In this document: positions 26,553 to 34,775 of the stretch, in pieces | Numbering within the stretch: the first letter of the stretch is position 1 | Layout: each line of letters opens with the position of its first letter | DNA from: Acidobacteriaceae bacterium | GTDB taxonomy: Bacteria; Acidobacteriota; Terriglobia; Terriglobales; Acidobacteriaceae | Assembly: GCA_035944135.1 (NCBI GenBank) | Contig: DASZBM010000002.1 | Location: forward strand, 1,178,001 to 1,242,000 | Direction of reading: 5' to 3' | Length of the DNA: 64,000 nt | Made by a program: the position numbers and the translations under genes | The notes under the pieces: model-generated | Database searches by the model: none | What the model saw: the letters and a program-made list of their open reading frames with translations, nothing else | Told to the model about the DNA's origin: nothing

Positions 26553-26807
26553 GCGATGGGCCGGGTTCTTACATAGGTTAGACGGCTGCGGAGGGGTTCT
26601 GCGGCGGAGGTGCAGGATGACGAAGAGTTCATGATTGGTGACTGCGAACGCGTGGAATCGGCGCACTGGCTTTGGATGACAATGTGTTCAGCCGACGATG
26701 GCACAACGCGCTTTAGACTGTAGCTGCTGGGGCTTGCTGCGCGCGCGGAGAAGAGCCTCCGGCAATCCGCGAGATCGCTGTCACCTTTGGAAGATCAATA
26801 CAAGCAA

Positions 26808-28172
26808 ATGACGCGGCGTGAGTTGCTCGGCCTGGGCGCGGGTGCGGCTGCGTGTGCCGCGTTGCCGAAGATGGCGCGGGCGCAGGAGAGGCCGGATAGC
26901 ACGCTAACGATTGGGGCGTGCATGCTGGACGCTTCGCCGAAGCATTTGATCAAGACGGTGGGGTATAACGGCACGATTCCGGGGCCGCTGCTGCGGCTGC
27001 GCGAGGGGCGGCGCGCGCTGATCGAGGTTGTGAACAATACGCGCGAGCCGGAGATTGTGCACTGGCATGGGCTGAAGATTCCGTCCGCAATGGACGGCGC
27101 GATGGAAGAGGGATCGCCGATGATTCAGCCGGGACAGCGGCTGGTGTATGAGTACACGCCGCGGCCTGCGGGCTTCCGGTGGTATCACACGCACACTACA
27201 GCCGGTGGCGATCTGCGCAAGGCACAGTACACCGGACAGCATGGGTTTCTTTACGTCGAGCCGGCGAATGATGCGGGAGCGTACGACCGCGAGGAGTTCC
27301 TGGCGTTGCATGACTGGCGTGGGGAGCTGGTTGCGAACGCCGATGGAGCGATGAATCCGGCGTATGAGGTTACGACGATCAATGGAAAGATGCTGGGGCA
27401 TGGAGAACCAATCCGGGTGAAGCAGGGCGAGCGGCTGCTGCTGCATGTGCTGAACTCGAGCGCGACGGAGGTTCACTGGATCGCGCTGGCGGGGCATGAA
27501 TTCCAGGTGATCGCGCTGGATGGGAATCCAGTGCCGAAGCCGGCGGTGGTGCCGATGCTGCGGCTCGCGCCGGCGGAACGCGTTTGCGCGATTGTGGAGA
27601 TGAAGAACCCGGGCGTGTGGGTGATGGGCGAGGTCCGCAAGCATGTGCAGGCCGCGGGAATGGGCGTGGTTGTGGAGTATGCGGGAGCAACGGGCGCGGC
27701 GAAGTGGGAGCAGCCGATGGAACTCGTGTGGAATTATGAACAGTTCGGAAACAACGCAGGTGAGCCGGAGGAGCGCGGCGATGTGGAGGAGATTCCGCTG
27801 GTGATTGAGTCGCGGTTTATGGGCCATGGCGCGATGGAGAGGTGGATGATCAATGGGAAGTCGTATCCGGATGTGCCTGAGCCTGTGCTGACTGAGGGAC
27901 GACGATATCGGCTGCGGATGCAGAACAAAAGCATGGACGATCATCCGATGCATATGCACCGGCATACCTTTGAGCTGAAGCAATTGCCGGGAGCGAAGAG
28001 CGGGGCGGCGGCGATCCAGACGCGTGGAATCATGAAGGACACAGTGCTGGCGCGTGCGGGCGCGGAGACGGTCGTGGAGGTTGTCGCAGACGATCCCGGC
28101 AAGACGCTGTTCCATTGCCATCAACAGAACCACATGGATCTTGGGTTCATGATGCTGTTTCGGTATGCGTAG
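26808..28172 (+). CDS. Tat-exported multicopper oxidase
   Basis: 454 residues from ATG 26808 (TTG 26787 is possible). The twin-arginine signal TRRELLGLGAGAAACAALP sends a folded copper enzyme to the periplasm. All four copper-binding segments are present: HWHGLKIP, WYHTHTT, HPMHMHRH and HCHQQNH (436-442). Type 1 copper would be held by Cys437 and two His. The position after the last glycine, which is Met in CueO, is Phe (HMDLGFM). It should oxidise a phenol, metal ion or similar substrate and reduce O2 to water. The next gene overlaps it by 8 bp. Confidence 0.92.
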   Translation: MTRRELLGLGAGAAACAALPKMARAQERPDSTLTIGACMLDASPKHLIKTVGYNGTIPGPLLRLREGRRALIEVVNNTREPEIVHWHGLKIPSAMDGAMEEGSPMIQPGQRLVYEYTPRPAGFRWYHTHTTAGGDLRKAQYTGQHGFLYVEPANDAGAYDREEFLALHDWRGELVANADGAMNPAYEVTTINGKMLGHGEPIRVKQGERLLLHVLNSSATEVHWIALAGHEFQVIALDGNPVPKPAVVPMLRLAPAERVCAIVEMKNPGVWVMGEVRKHVQAAGMGVVVEYAGATGAAKWEQPMELVWNYEQFGNNAGEPEERGDVEEIPLVIESRFMGHGAMERWMINGKSYPDVPEPVLTEGRRYRLRMQNKSMDDHPMHMHRHTFELKQLPGAKSGAAAIQTRGIMKDTVLARAGAETVVEVVADDPGKTLFHCHQQNHMDLGFMMLFRYA

Positions 28173-28980
28173 AGGAATCTCTCATCCGCTGTGGGGGCTG
28201 CTCGCGAGTGTGCTGTCACTGCTTGCGTTCGCTGCCTCCGCGCGCGCGCAGGGCAACTACGAGATCCAGGTGTATGGCGCGGACACGGTCGCGCCGAAGA
28301 GCACGATGGTCGAGCTGCATTCGAACTACACGGTGGAGGGGCAGCGATATGTTGTCGATGGCGTGTATCCGACGTATCACCAGGAGCACGAGACCATAGA
28401 GATTACGAACGGGATCAACGACTGGTCAGAGGTGGGGTTTTATATCTTCACGAGCGAGCAGGACGGGCACGGTGTGCAGTGGGTGGGCGATCACATCCGG
28501 CCGCGCGTGCGGGTGCCGGATAGCTGGCACTGGCCGGTGGGCGTGAGCCTCTCGACGGAGGTGGGGTATCAGCGCGCGGTGTACTCGCCAGATACGTGGA
28601 CGTGGGAGCTACGGCCGATCGTGGACAAGTCGATTGGGCGATGGTATTTCGCGTTCAACCCGGCGTTGGAACGCACGTGGCACGGGCCGGATGTGAACCA
28701 GGGGCTGGGATTCGCTCCCGCTGTGAAGGTGAGCTACGACATCAATCGCGTGGTGAGCGTGGGACCGGAGTACTACGCGGACTTCGGAAGGTTGTGGCAC
28801 TTCGATTCGCTGCACGAGCAGCAGCAGCAGATCTTCGTCGTGACGGACCTGAACGTGTCGCCGAAGTGGGAGATCAATATTGGAGTGGGTTTAGGGCCGA
28901 CTGCGGCGACCGACCACCTGATCGTCAAGGGCATCCTGGGCCGGCGTTTCGACTGGACGAAGCATCCGGATATTGAGTGA
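28165..28980 (+). CDS. Outer-membrane beta-barrel-like hypothetical protein
   Basis: 271 residues with a signal peptide ending near SARAQG. The mature part alternates polar and aromatic residues (YEIQVYGADTV, VEVGYQRAV-like strands, RWYFAFNPALERTW, VSVGPEYYADFGRLW) in a way that suggests beta strands of a membrane barrel. It overlaps the multicopper oxidase by 8 bp, so they are co-translated and it may work with the oxidase, for example as a copper or substrate pore. I recognise no named family. A strong terminator follows. Confidence 0.7.
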   Translation: MRRGISHPLWGLLASVLSLLAFAASARAQGNYEIQVYGADTVAPKSTMVELHSNYTVEGQRYVVDGVYPTYHQEHETIEITNGINDWSEVGFYIFTSEQDGHGVQWVGDHIRPRVRVPDSWHWPVGVSLSTEVGYQRAVYSPDTWTWELRPIVDKSIGRWYFAFNPALERTWHGPDVNQGLGFAPAVKVSYDINRVVSVGPEYYADFGRLWHFDSLHEQQQQIFVVTDLNVSPKWEINIGVGLGPTAATDHLIVKGILGRRFDWTKHPDIE

Positions 28981-28998
28981 TGCCTCGTAGTGCTTGGG

Positions 28999-29036
28999 AG
29001 ACACAAAAGGCCCCCGGGGCAGGGCCTTTTTGTGTC
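28999..29036. terminator. Bidirectional intrinsic terminator
   Basis: GAGACACAAAAGGCCC and GGGCCTTTTTGTGTC form a long stem around a short GC-rich loop between the convergent barrel gene and the cold-shock gene. The T-tract on either strand makes it usable in both directions. Confidence 0.85.
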
Positions 29037-29056
29037 CCCGCATGTTGAGCCGGTCT

Positions 29057-29296
29057 TCAGTTGGATGGCGACCCCATCGACGCTCTGGAGATGCAAGCTA
29101 CATGATCGGCCTGGGGACGTCCCTGGGCTCCGGAGATGACGTTGTACTCCACCTGATCGCCTTCCTTCAGGGTCTTGTAACCGTCCTTTTGAATGGCCGA
29201 GTAGTGAACGAATACGTCGGGACCGCCATCGCGACCGAGAAAGCCATAGCCCTTGGCGTTATTGAACCAGCGCACTACTCCACGGAATTGTGACAT
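29057..29296 (-). CDS. Cold-shock protein (CspA family)
   Basis: 79 residues from ATG 29296 with a strong AGGAGGT ribosome site 9 nt upstream. The single OB-fold domain has [16 protein letters not shown] (RNP1) and [10 protein letters not shown] (RNP2), then [14 protein letters not shown]. It binds single-stranded RNA or DNA and acts as an RNA chaperone. More than 100 nt of leader is likely upstream, as is usual for csp genes. It could be induced by cold or be constitutive; the sequence does not say. Confidence 0.95.
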   Translation of the reverse strand: MSQFRGVVRWFNNAKGYGFLGRDGGPDVFVHYSAIQKDGYKTLKEGDQVEYNVISGAQGRPQADHVACISRASMGSPSN

Positions 29297-29434
29297 CGCC
29301 GTACGACCTCCTGACAAGAACGTATCGGCTAAACGCAGGTTCGTCCTACTAGGAACATCCCGAGGGAAATTCCCGAGCAGTTCATTACGCCGAAGGATTG
29401 TTGACCGCATCAAGAAGCGATCTTGGAGTAAAAC

Positions 29435-30418
29435 CTACGCAGCGTCCGGAGCCAGTTCCGCCAGGAGCTCGAGAGCGCCGCGCTGTTTGAGGGCTTCGGC
29501 GGCGCGCTGGCCGAGCTCTTCCGGGGCGATGCCGTGCGGGGCGCGGTCAAGGACCTGGGCGACCTGTTCGCCGTCTGGGCTGACAACCATGGCGTGCAGA
29601 TGCCAGGTTTCGTCGACGAGATGACAGACCGCGCCGAGCGGGAGATTGCAGCCGCCGCCGAGAGAGTTGAGCACCGCGCGCTCAGCGTGCACCGCGAAGG
29701 CTACAGCCGGATTGTTGAGCGCGGCGACGGCGGCGTGGATGGCCGTGTCTTGTGCGGTGTGCGGGGCGGTATCAGGACATCGGGTTTCGAGGGCGAGCGC
29801 GCCCTGGCCGGGTGCGGGACAAAGCTCGTCGACGGCGAAGCGCTGGTGGACGTGCGAGGCGCGATTGAGACGATCGAGGCCTGAGGATGCCAGAACAAGG
29901 GCGTCGGCCTGGCCCTCCTGCCACTTGCGCAGGCGGGTATCGACGTTGCCACGCAGTTCGACAAAGCGGAGGTCGGGGCGGAGGGCGAGGAGCATTGCCT
30001 TGCGGCGAGGTGAAGTCGTGCCGATGCGCGCGCCCATGGGCAGCATGTGCAGGCCCCAGAAGCTCTCGCAGACGAAGGCGTCCCGGGCGTCCGCGCGCTC
30101 GGGGACGGCGGCGAGAGTGAAGCGCGGATCGAGCTGGGTGGGGAGATCTTTCAGCGAGTGCACGGCGAGATCGATGCGACCGGCGACGAGGGAGTCTTCG
30201 ATTTCTTTGATGAAGATTCCTTTTGCGTCGAGGGGTGAGCCGTCGGGGAATGTGGCAGGGGCCGTGAAGGCGGGGTCCTGCATGCGGTCGCCGGTGGTGC
30301 GGATGATCTCGACGGAGACCTGGTGGCCGCGGGCGCGGAGCTGATCGGCGATGTGATTGGCCTGCCAGAGCGCGAGCTCGGAGCCGCGGGTACCGATGCG
30401 GAGGGTTGGAGTGCTCAT
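29435..30418 (-). CDS. hemC: Hydroxymethylbilane synthase (porphobilinogen deaminase)
   Basis: 327 residues. It joins four porphobilinogen units into hydroxymethylbilane. RIGTRGSELALWQANHIADQL is the canonical N-terminus. SLKDLPTQL, GTTSPRRKAMLLALRPD and VELRGNVDTRLRKW follow, and LGGGCNLPLGA contains the Cys that holds the dipyrromethane cofactor. It is alone, divergent from an oxidoreductase gene with about 70 bp between starts. The other heme genes are elsewhere in the window. Confidence 0.97.
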   Translation of the reverse strand: MSTPTLRIGTRGSELALWQANHIADQLRARGHQVSVEIIRTTGDRMQDPAFTAPATFPDGSPLDAKGIFIKEIEDSLVAGRIDLAVHSLKDLPTQLDPRFTLAAVPERADARDAFVCESFWGLHMLPMGARIGTTSPRRKAMLLALRPDLRFVELRGNVDTRLRKWQEGQADALVLASSGLDRLNRASHVHQRFAVDELCPAPGQGALALETRCPDTAPHTAQDTAIHAAVAALNNPAVAFAVHAERAVLNSLGGGCNLPLGAVCHLVDETWHLHAMVVSPDGEQVAQVLDRAPHGIAPEELGQRAAEALKQRGALELLAELAPDAA

Positions 30419-30486
30419 CGAATTAAGGATACGCGGGTGGCGGGAGATGGTTCCGCGAGTGAGATACTTGCGCGCGAGGAAAATGC

Positions 30487-31176
30487 ATGAGAGTGCTGCT
30501 GTTTGGCGCGACAGGAATGGTGGGACAAGGCGTGCTGCGCGAGTGCCTGCAGGCGCAGGATGTGAGCGAGGTTGTCGCGATTGTACGGTCGCCGCTGGAT
30601 CGGATTCCGGCGTTTGGCTTGACGGAGGTGCGGCACGAGAACTTCTTCGACTGGGGCGGTGTGGATCTCAGCGGATTCGATGCCTGCTTCTTCTGCCTGG
30701 GCGTGTCGTCGCTGGGCAAGCGCGAGGCCGAGTACAGGCAAGTGACGTACGACCTGACGCTAAGGGTCGCAGAGGCGCTGCTGAAGCAGTCGCCGCAGGC
30801 GGTGTTCTGCTATGTGTCGGGCGCGGGGACGAATGCGAACGGCAAGCAGATGTGGGCTCGCGTGAAGGGCGCGACGGAGAACGCGCTGCTGGCGATGCCG
30901 TTTCGCGGCGTGTACTGCTTCCGCCCGGCGTACATTCAGCCGTTACATGGAGTGCGCTCGAAGGTGCGGTGGTACAACGCGATCTACACGGTGCTGGGAT
31001 GGGCCGAGCCGCTGATGATGCGGTTCGCGCCGAAGTACGTGACGACCACCGAGGCGGTTGGACGCGCGATGCTGAAGGTCGCAAGAGATGGATGGCCGCA
31101 GCCGGTGCTCGACAGCGCGGCGATTAATGCGGCGGCGGAGCAGTGGGCGTCTGTGGAGGCATCTGTTCGATCTTGA
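30487..31176 (+). CDS. NAD(P)-binding Rossmann epimerase-like protein
   Basis: 229 residues from ATG 30487, behind GAGGAAA. The N-terminus LLFGATGMVGQGVLREC has the GxxGxxG nucleotide loop of an extended short-chain dehydrogenase. The middle shows CFFCLGVSSLGKREAEYRQ, then YVSGAGTNANGKQMWARVKG with the YxxxK-like catalytic region altered to MWARVK, so classical epimerase chemistry is uncertain. Members of this group are annotated as 'NAD-dependent epimerase' or 'semialdehyde dehydrogenase-like'. Its 3' end overlaps the convergent MscS gene by 53 bp. Confidence 0.82.
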   Translation: MRVLLFGATGMVGQGVLRECLQAQDVSEVVAIVRSPLDRIPAFGLTEVRHENFFDWGGVDLSGFDACFFCLGVSSLGKREAEYRQVTYDLTLRVAEALLKQSPQAVFCYVSGAGTNANGKQMWARVKGATENALLAMPFRGVYCFRPAYIQPLHGVRSKVRWYNAIYTVLGWAEPLMMRFAPKYVTTTEAVGRAMLKVARDGWPQPVLDSAAINAAAEQWASVEASVRS

Positions 31177-32128
31177 TCGGCGGGAAGCCGACGATATTGT
31201 AGGTGCCAGACGCGATGCCGATTCCGGCGGCGTCGAATCCATCCATGATCTCGCGGCTGATGGCGTCTTTGAGGGCGCGGATATTGTGGGTGCGGACCAG
31301 GAAACGGACGGAGAACTCGATCCAGTTGTCGGTGATGCGCATGAAGCTGCGCGGCTTGAGGTCGGCAGCTTCGATGAAGAAGCGCTGCTTGAGGCGGTCG
31401 AGCTCGGGCTGGGCGAGGTTGCGGATGTCTTCGGTGTGGCGGTTGATGGCTTCGAGGATGACGGGCTCGGCGCGCTGGCGGTCGCTATAGACGATGGGAA
31501 AGTGCATCTCTTCCCAGATGTAGGGGAAGTCGCGGCTGTAGTTGTAGACGGGCTCATCGAAGATGGAGGAGTTGGCGATGGTGACGATGCGGCCGGAGTA
31601 CTGCCGGGAGTGAACCCACATGCCGGGATCTTCTTCCTGCACCGCCGGCGGCTCCCCCATCTCCATGATGACGGTCTGGATGAAGTTGAGGCTGATGACG
31701 TCGCCGCGGACGGAGCCCATCTTGATGCGGTCGCCCACGTTGAAGGTCTTGCCGCGGAGGATAACGAAGTAGCCGGCGAAGCTGGTGATGACCTTCTGGA
31801 GCGCGAAGGCGACGCCGGCAGAGATGAGACCGGCGCCGGTGGTGAGGCGCGCCGGGTTGTCAAACCAGATGGAGCAGAAGCCAATGATGGCCAGGAGAAA
31901 CGTCGTGAGGCTGATGCCCTGGCGAGTCCAGAAGGCGGTCTTCTGGCGCGCTCCGCCGATCTTGTGGGCTGCAAAGCGAAGGGTCTTGGAGAGCGCGTAG
32001 AGGAACGCGAAGAGAATGAGCGTGAAGAGAAGCTTGTGGCCGTTGTGGGCATTCAAGCCGAGGAGCTTAACTCCTCCAAGCGTGAGTGCGTGATCGGGGC
32101 CGGTGAACTGGACAAACGGGCCGTTCAT
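31124..32128 (-). CDS. MscS-family mechanosensitive channel
   Basis: 334 residues. Three membrane segments occur at about residues 30-130; the third, TGAGLISAGVAFALQKVITSFAGYFVIL, is the pore-lining helix with small residues, followed by the beta domain (FNVGDRIKMGSVRGDVISLNF). The cytoplasmic cage region comes next and a proline-rich tail ends the protein. It should open under membrane tension to release solutes. ATG 32128 overlaps the stop of the small upstream gene by 4 bp (ATGA), suggesting coupling. The 3' end overlaps the convergent oxidoreductase gene. Confidence 0.9.
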   Translation of the reverse strand: MNGPFVQFTGPDHALTLGGVKLLGLNAHNGHKLLFTLILFAFLYALSKTLRFAAHKIGGARQKTAFWTRQGISLTTFLLAIIGFCSIWFDNPARLTTGAGLISAGVAFALQKVITSFAGYFVILRGKTFNVGDRIKMGSVRGDVISLNFIQTVIMEMGEPPAVQEEDPGMWVHSRQYSGRIVTIANSSIFDEPVYNYSRDFPYIWEEMHFPIVYSDRQRAEPVILEAINRHTEDIRNLAQPELDRLKQRFFIEAADLKPRSFMRITDNWIEFSVRFLVRTHNIRALKDAISREIMDGFDAAGIGIASGTYNIVGFPPIKIEQMPPQTPTAPPPH

Positions 32129-32445
32129 AATGGATGGGATGCCGAACGGTCCCGAAGAGGAAAGGGCCTGCAGCGTGTGGCTGCAAGCCCTTTGAGTATT
32201 TGTGAACAGGTGAACTCAGCGGCGAGGATTTCTTCGATGCGGACTTGCGGCCCCCGGTGGATCCTCCGTCGCGCCCGCGGGCGGCGGAGGTCTTCGATGA
32301 GGTTGGGCGCTCCGGGGAACTCCAGACGAATGATCCCGGTCTGGTCATCGCCTTCGGTGCTGGTAACGACAGCGGCTCTGCCACCTCGCTCTTCAGCCCA
32401 GCGGCGAATCTCGTCGTGGTCGCGTGTTGTCTTCGACAATGCCAT
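32125..32445 (-). CDS. Small hypothetical protein, C-terminus uncertain
   Basis: 106 residues from ATG 32445 with a GAAGG site. MALSKTTRDHDEIRRWAEER and RLEFPGAPN are well-conserved phrases of a small acidobacterial and proteobacterial protein that I recall as usually continuing with an acidic EISWDEFFEKF block. That block is missing here and the tail (RRPRARRRIHRGP...) is basic. A hairpin (32161-32193) lies inside the frame. A +1 frame would give a Lys/Ser-rich tail instead. Either a divergent form or a frameshifted copy; the ATGA overlap with the MscS start supports the frame given. Confidence 0.5.
   Translation of the reverse strand: MALSKTTRDHDEIRRWAEERGGRAAVVTSTEGDDQTGIIRLEFPGAPNLIEDLRRPRARRRIHRGPQVRIEEILAAEFTCSQILKGLAATRCRPFPLRDRSASHPL
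32161..32193. repeat. Hairpin between the small gene and the MscS start
   Basis: AAAGGGCCTGCAG and CTGCAAGCCCTTT pair with one mismatch around a 7-nt loop (32174-32180). The minus-strand tail is CCTTTCC, only partly T-rich. It may be a weak terminator that limits read-through into mscS, or an RNA structure that tunes mscS translation. Confidence 0.55.
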
Positions 32446-32559
32446 CTTTGTTGCCTTCTGTGGCGTGGTGCTGCGCAAGTTCGATGCTTGCTGTGCGGAT
32501 GCGATGTTCCGGCACGCGCGGAAATGAAGCGATAGCATGCATAGTGAAGGAGTTTTTGA

Positions 32560-33432
32560 ATGATTCACGGGCCGACGAAGATGTTGCGGTGGGCGGCCGC
32601 AGCAACGCTGATGATCGCAATGAGCGCGGCAGCGCAGGGGTACTCGGTGGAGAAGCCGCTGGGTATGGCAGCGCAACAGCGGCCGGACTACCTGGCGCAT
32701 GCCGGACTGGAGCAGAGGCTGGGACAGCCGCTGCCGATGCAGGCGCAGTTCACGGATGAGACGGGAAAGACGGCGCCGCTGGCGAGCTGGTTCGGCGGCA
32801 AACCCGTGGTAATGGTGGAGATGTACTACAAGTGCTCGATGCTGTGCCCCCAGGTGCTGCATGGGCTGGCGCAGGGACTGAAGCAGACGACGCTGGCTCC
32901 TGGCAAGGACTATGAGGTGCTGACGTTTTCGATTGATCCGACGGACACGCCGGCGGATGCAGCGGCGGAGAAGCGAACGTTTTTGAGCGAGATGGGGCGG
33001 CCGGACGCGGCGAGCGACAAATCAGAAGCCGCTGGCGCTGTCCACTTTCTGACGGGCAGCCAGGCTTCGATTGATGCGATCAGCGGGTCGACAGGATTTC
33101 ACTTCGTACGCGTGCCGGGACCGGACGGCAAGATGGATCAGTTCGCGCACTCGAGTGTGATCATGTTCGCGACGCCGGATGGAAGGATGTCGAAGTACCT
33201 GGCAGGGATTGAATATCAGCCGCGCGATTTGCGCATGGCCCTGCTGGAAGCGAGTAACAGGAAGATCAGCAACCCGGTGGATCTGCTGATCCTGTATTGC
33301 TGCAACTATAGCCCGTCGGCGGGTAGGTACACGGTGTCGGTGATTCGGGTGCTTGGGCTTGCAGGGATGGCGTCAATGGCAGGATTGATTACGCTGATGG
33401 TGCTGCTGACGCGGAAGCCGAAGACGGCGTGA
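32560..33432 (+). CDS. SCO1/SenC/PrrC-family copper protein
   Basis: 290 residues from ATG 32560, after AAGGAG. A signal peptide ends near SAAAQG. The thioredoxin-like domain has the metal-binding CxxxC in YYKCSMLCPQV and the conserved His in QFAHSSVIMF, typical of SCO proteins that deliver copper to the CuA site of cytochrome oxidase. The form is longer than usual and ends in a hydrophobic segment (VLGLAGMASMAGLITLMVLL), so it is anchored at the C-terminus. No oxidase subunit gene is in this window. It is divergent from the small gene upstream. Confidence 0.88.
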   Translation: MIHGPTKMLRWAAAATLMIAMSAAAQGYSVEKPLGMAAQQRPDYLAHAGLEQRLGQPLPMQAQFTDETGKTAPLASWFGGKPVVMVEMYYKCSMLCPQVLHGLAQGLKQTTLAPGKDYEVLTFSIDPTDTPADAAAEKRTFLSEMGRPDAASDKSEAAGAVHFLTGSQASIDAISGSTGFHFVRVPGPDGKMDQFAHSSVIMFATPDGRMSKYLAGIEYQPRDLRMALLEASNRKISNPVDLLILYCCNYSPSAGRYTVSVIRVLGLAGMASMAGLITLMVLLTRKPKTA

Positions 33433-33465
33433 AAAGTAAATAGCAGGTAGCGAAGAAGAGCGAGG

Positions 33466-34770
33466 CTATTCTTCGTCGCGGCGCCTGGGGTCGGTACTGC
33501 GCAAGGCCATGATCTGCGGGTGGAGCAGCTTGTTGGTGATTGAGCGCGTGAGGTGCTCGATGGCGGACTGTTGTTCGGGCGTGAGCGGCAGGTTGAGGTT
33601 GGCGAGCCGCTGGGCGGTGCGGGCGAGCTCGGCCTCGCGCATGGCTTCTGCGGCGGATTGAAGCTGCTTAATGGCCTCGGTGGTTGGGCCCTGGGCGAGT
33701 CGCTCGCCATAGCGGTCGGCCTCGAGCTGCACGATGGATTCGGCCGTCTGGGCCTCGCGGCTGCGGAGCGTGCGGTTCTCCTGCGCGACCTGCTGGAGGT
33801 CGTCGATGTCGTAGACAAAGCAGCCTTCGAGATTGTTGACCGCGGGGTTGACGTCGCGCGGAACGGCTATGTCGATGAAGAAGACGGGGCGGTTGCGCCG
33901 GCGATGAACGAGCGCGCGGCCGTTATCGGGAGAGAAGATCTGGCCGGCTCCCGTTGAAGTGATGATGATGTCGGCGCGATGCGTCTGCTCGTGAAGCTGA
34001 GCAAAGGGGATGACGCCGGTGGTAATGGCGGGGGTGCGCAACGCGTCGGCGATCTTTTCGGCACGCGCCTCAGTACGGTTAGAGACGAGAAGCGTGGTCG
34101 CGCCCTGCTGGATGAGGTGCTTCGCCGCAAGGTCGCTCATCTTCCCTGCACCGACGAGCAGGATGGTCTTGTTGGCGAGTGAGCCGAAGATCTTGCGCGC
34201 GAGCTCGGCCGCAACCGAGGCGATGGAGACGGAGGAGCTGCCGATCTGGGTCTCGGTGCGCACGCGCTTGGCAACGGAGAAGGCGCGCTGCAGCAACGGG
34301 TCCAGCATCGAGCTGAAAGCTGCGGTGGAGTTGATCGCGCCGACTTCGCGGGCGATGTTCCAGGACTCCTTCACCTGACCGAGGATCTGGGGCTCGCCGA
34401 CGACCATGGAGTCCAGCGAACTCGCGACGCGGAAGATGTGCCGGATGGCCTCGCGCTCACGCAGCGTGTAAAGGTGCGGCGTAACGGCCGCGGACGGAAT
34501 GTTCAGGTATTCGTGCAGGAAGTTGAGCGCGATCGCGGGCTCTGCGCCGTCTTCCGGGCCTTCTGCGCTTTCGGTGACGGTGAGGAGTTCGACGCGATTG
34601 CATGTGGAGAGGATTAGGGCTTCGCGAATGCCGGGCTGGCCGGCGAGCGAGCGCGTCGCGTCGGCGAGGCGAGCGAGCGGGATGGCGAGGCGCTCGCGGA
34701 TGTCAAGCGGCGCGGTCGTGTGGTTTACACCGACGAGGAGCAAGGAGCCGAGTTTTGTCTGATCACTCAC
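33466..34770 (-). CDS. hemA: Glutamyl-tRNA reductase
   Basis: 434 residues from GTG 34770, 5 nt after the stop of the membrane gene, so translation is coupled. The enzyme starts C5 tetrapyrrole synthesis by reducing glutamyl-tRNA to glutamate-1-semialdehyde. VGVNHTTAPLDIRERLAI, the catalytic Cys in ILSTCNRVELLTV, and HIFRVASSLDSMVVGEPQIL are diagnostic. The NADPH domain shows ILLVGAGKMSDLAAKHL and LVSNRTEARAEKIA. It supplies 5-aminolevulinate precursors for the hemC, hemD and hemQ steps. Confidence 0.97.
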   Translation of the reverse strand: MSDQTKLGSLLLVGVNHTTAPLDIRERLAIPLARLADATRSLAGQPGIREALILSTCNRVELLTVTESAEGPEDGAEPAIALNFLHEYLNIPSAAVTPHLYTLREREAIRHIFRVASSLDSMVVGEPQILGQVKESWNIAREVGAINSTAAFSSMLDPLLQRAFSVAKRVRTETQIGSSSVSIASVAAELARKIFGSLANKTILLVGAGKMSDLAAKHLIQQGATTLLVSNRTEARAEKIADALRTPAITTGVIPFAQLHEQTHRADIIITSTGAGQIFSPDNGRALVHRRRNRPVFFIDIAVPRDVNPAVNNLEGCFVYDIDDLQQVAQENRTLRSREAQTAESIVQLEADRYGERLAQGPTTEAIKQLQSAAEAMREAELARTAQRLANLNLPLTPEQQSAIEHLTRSITNKLLHPQIMALRSTDPRRRDEE

Positions 34771-34775
34771 GGAGC

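Noticed and set aside
26904-28133. 409-codon minus-strand frame over the multicopper oxidase
   Set aside because: His/Arg-rich antisense translation of a conserved enzyme.
31088-32527. 479-codon plus-strand frame over mscS
   Set aside because: Asp/Glu/Gly-rich antisense of a recognised channel gene.
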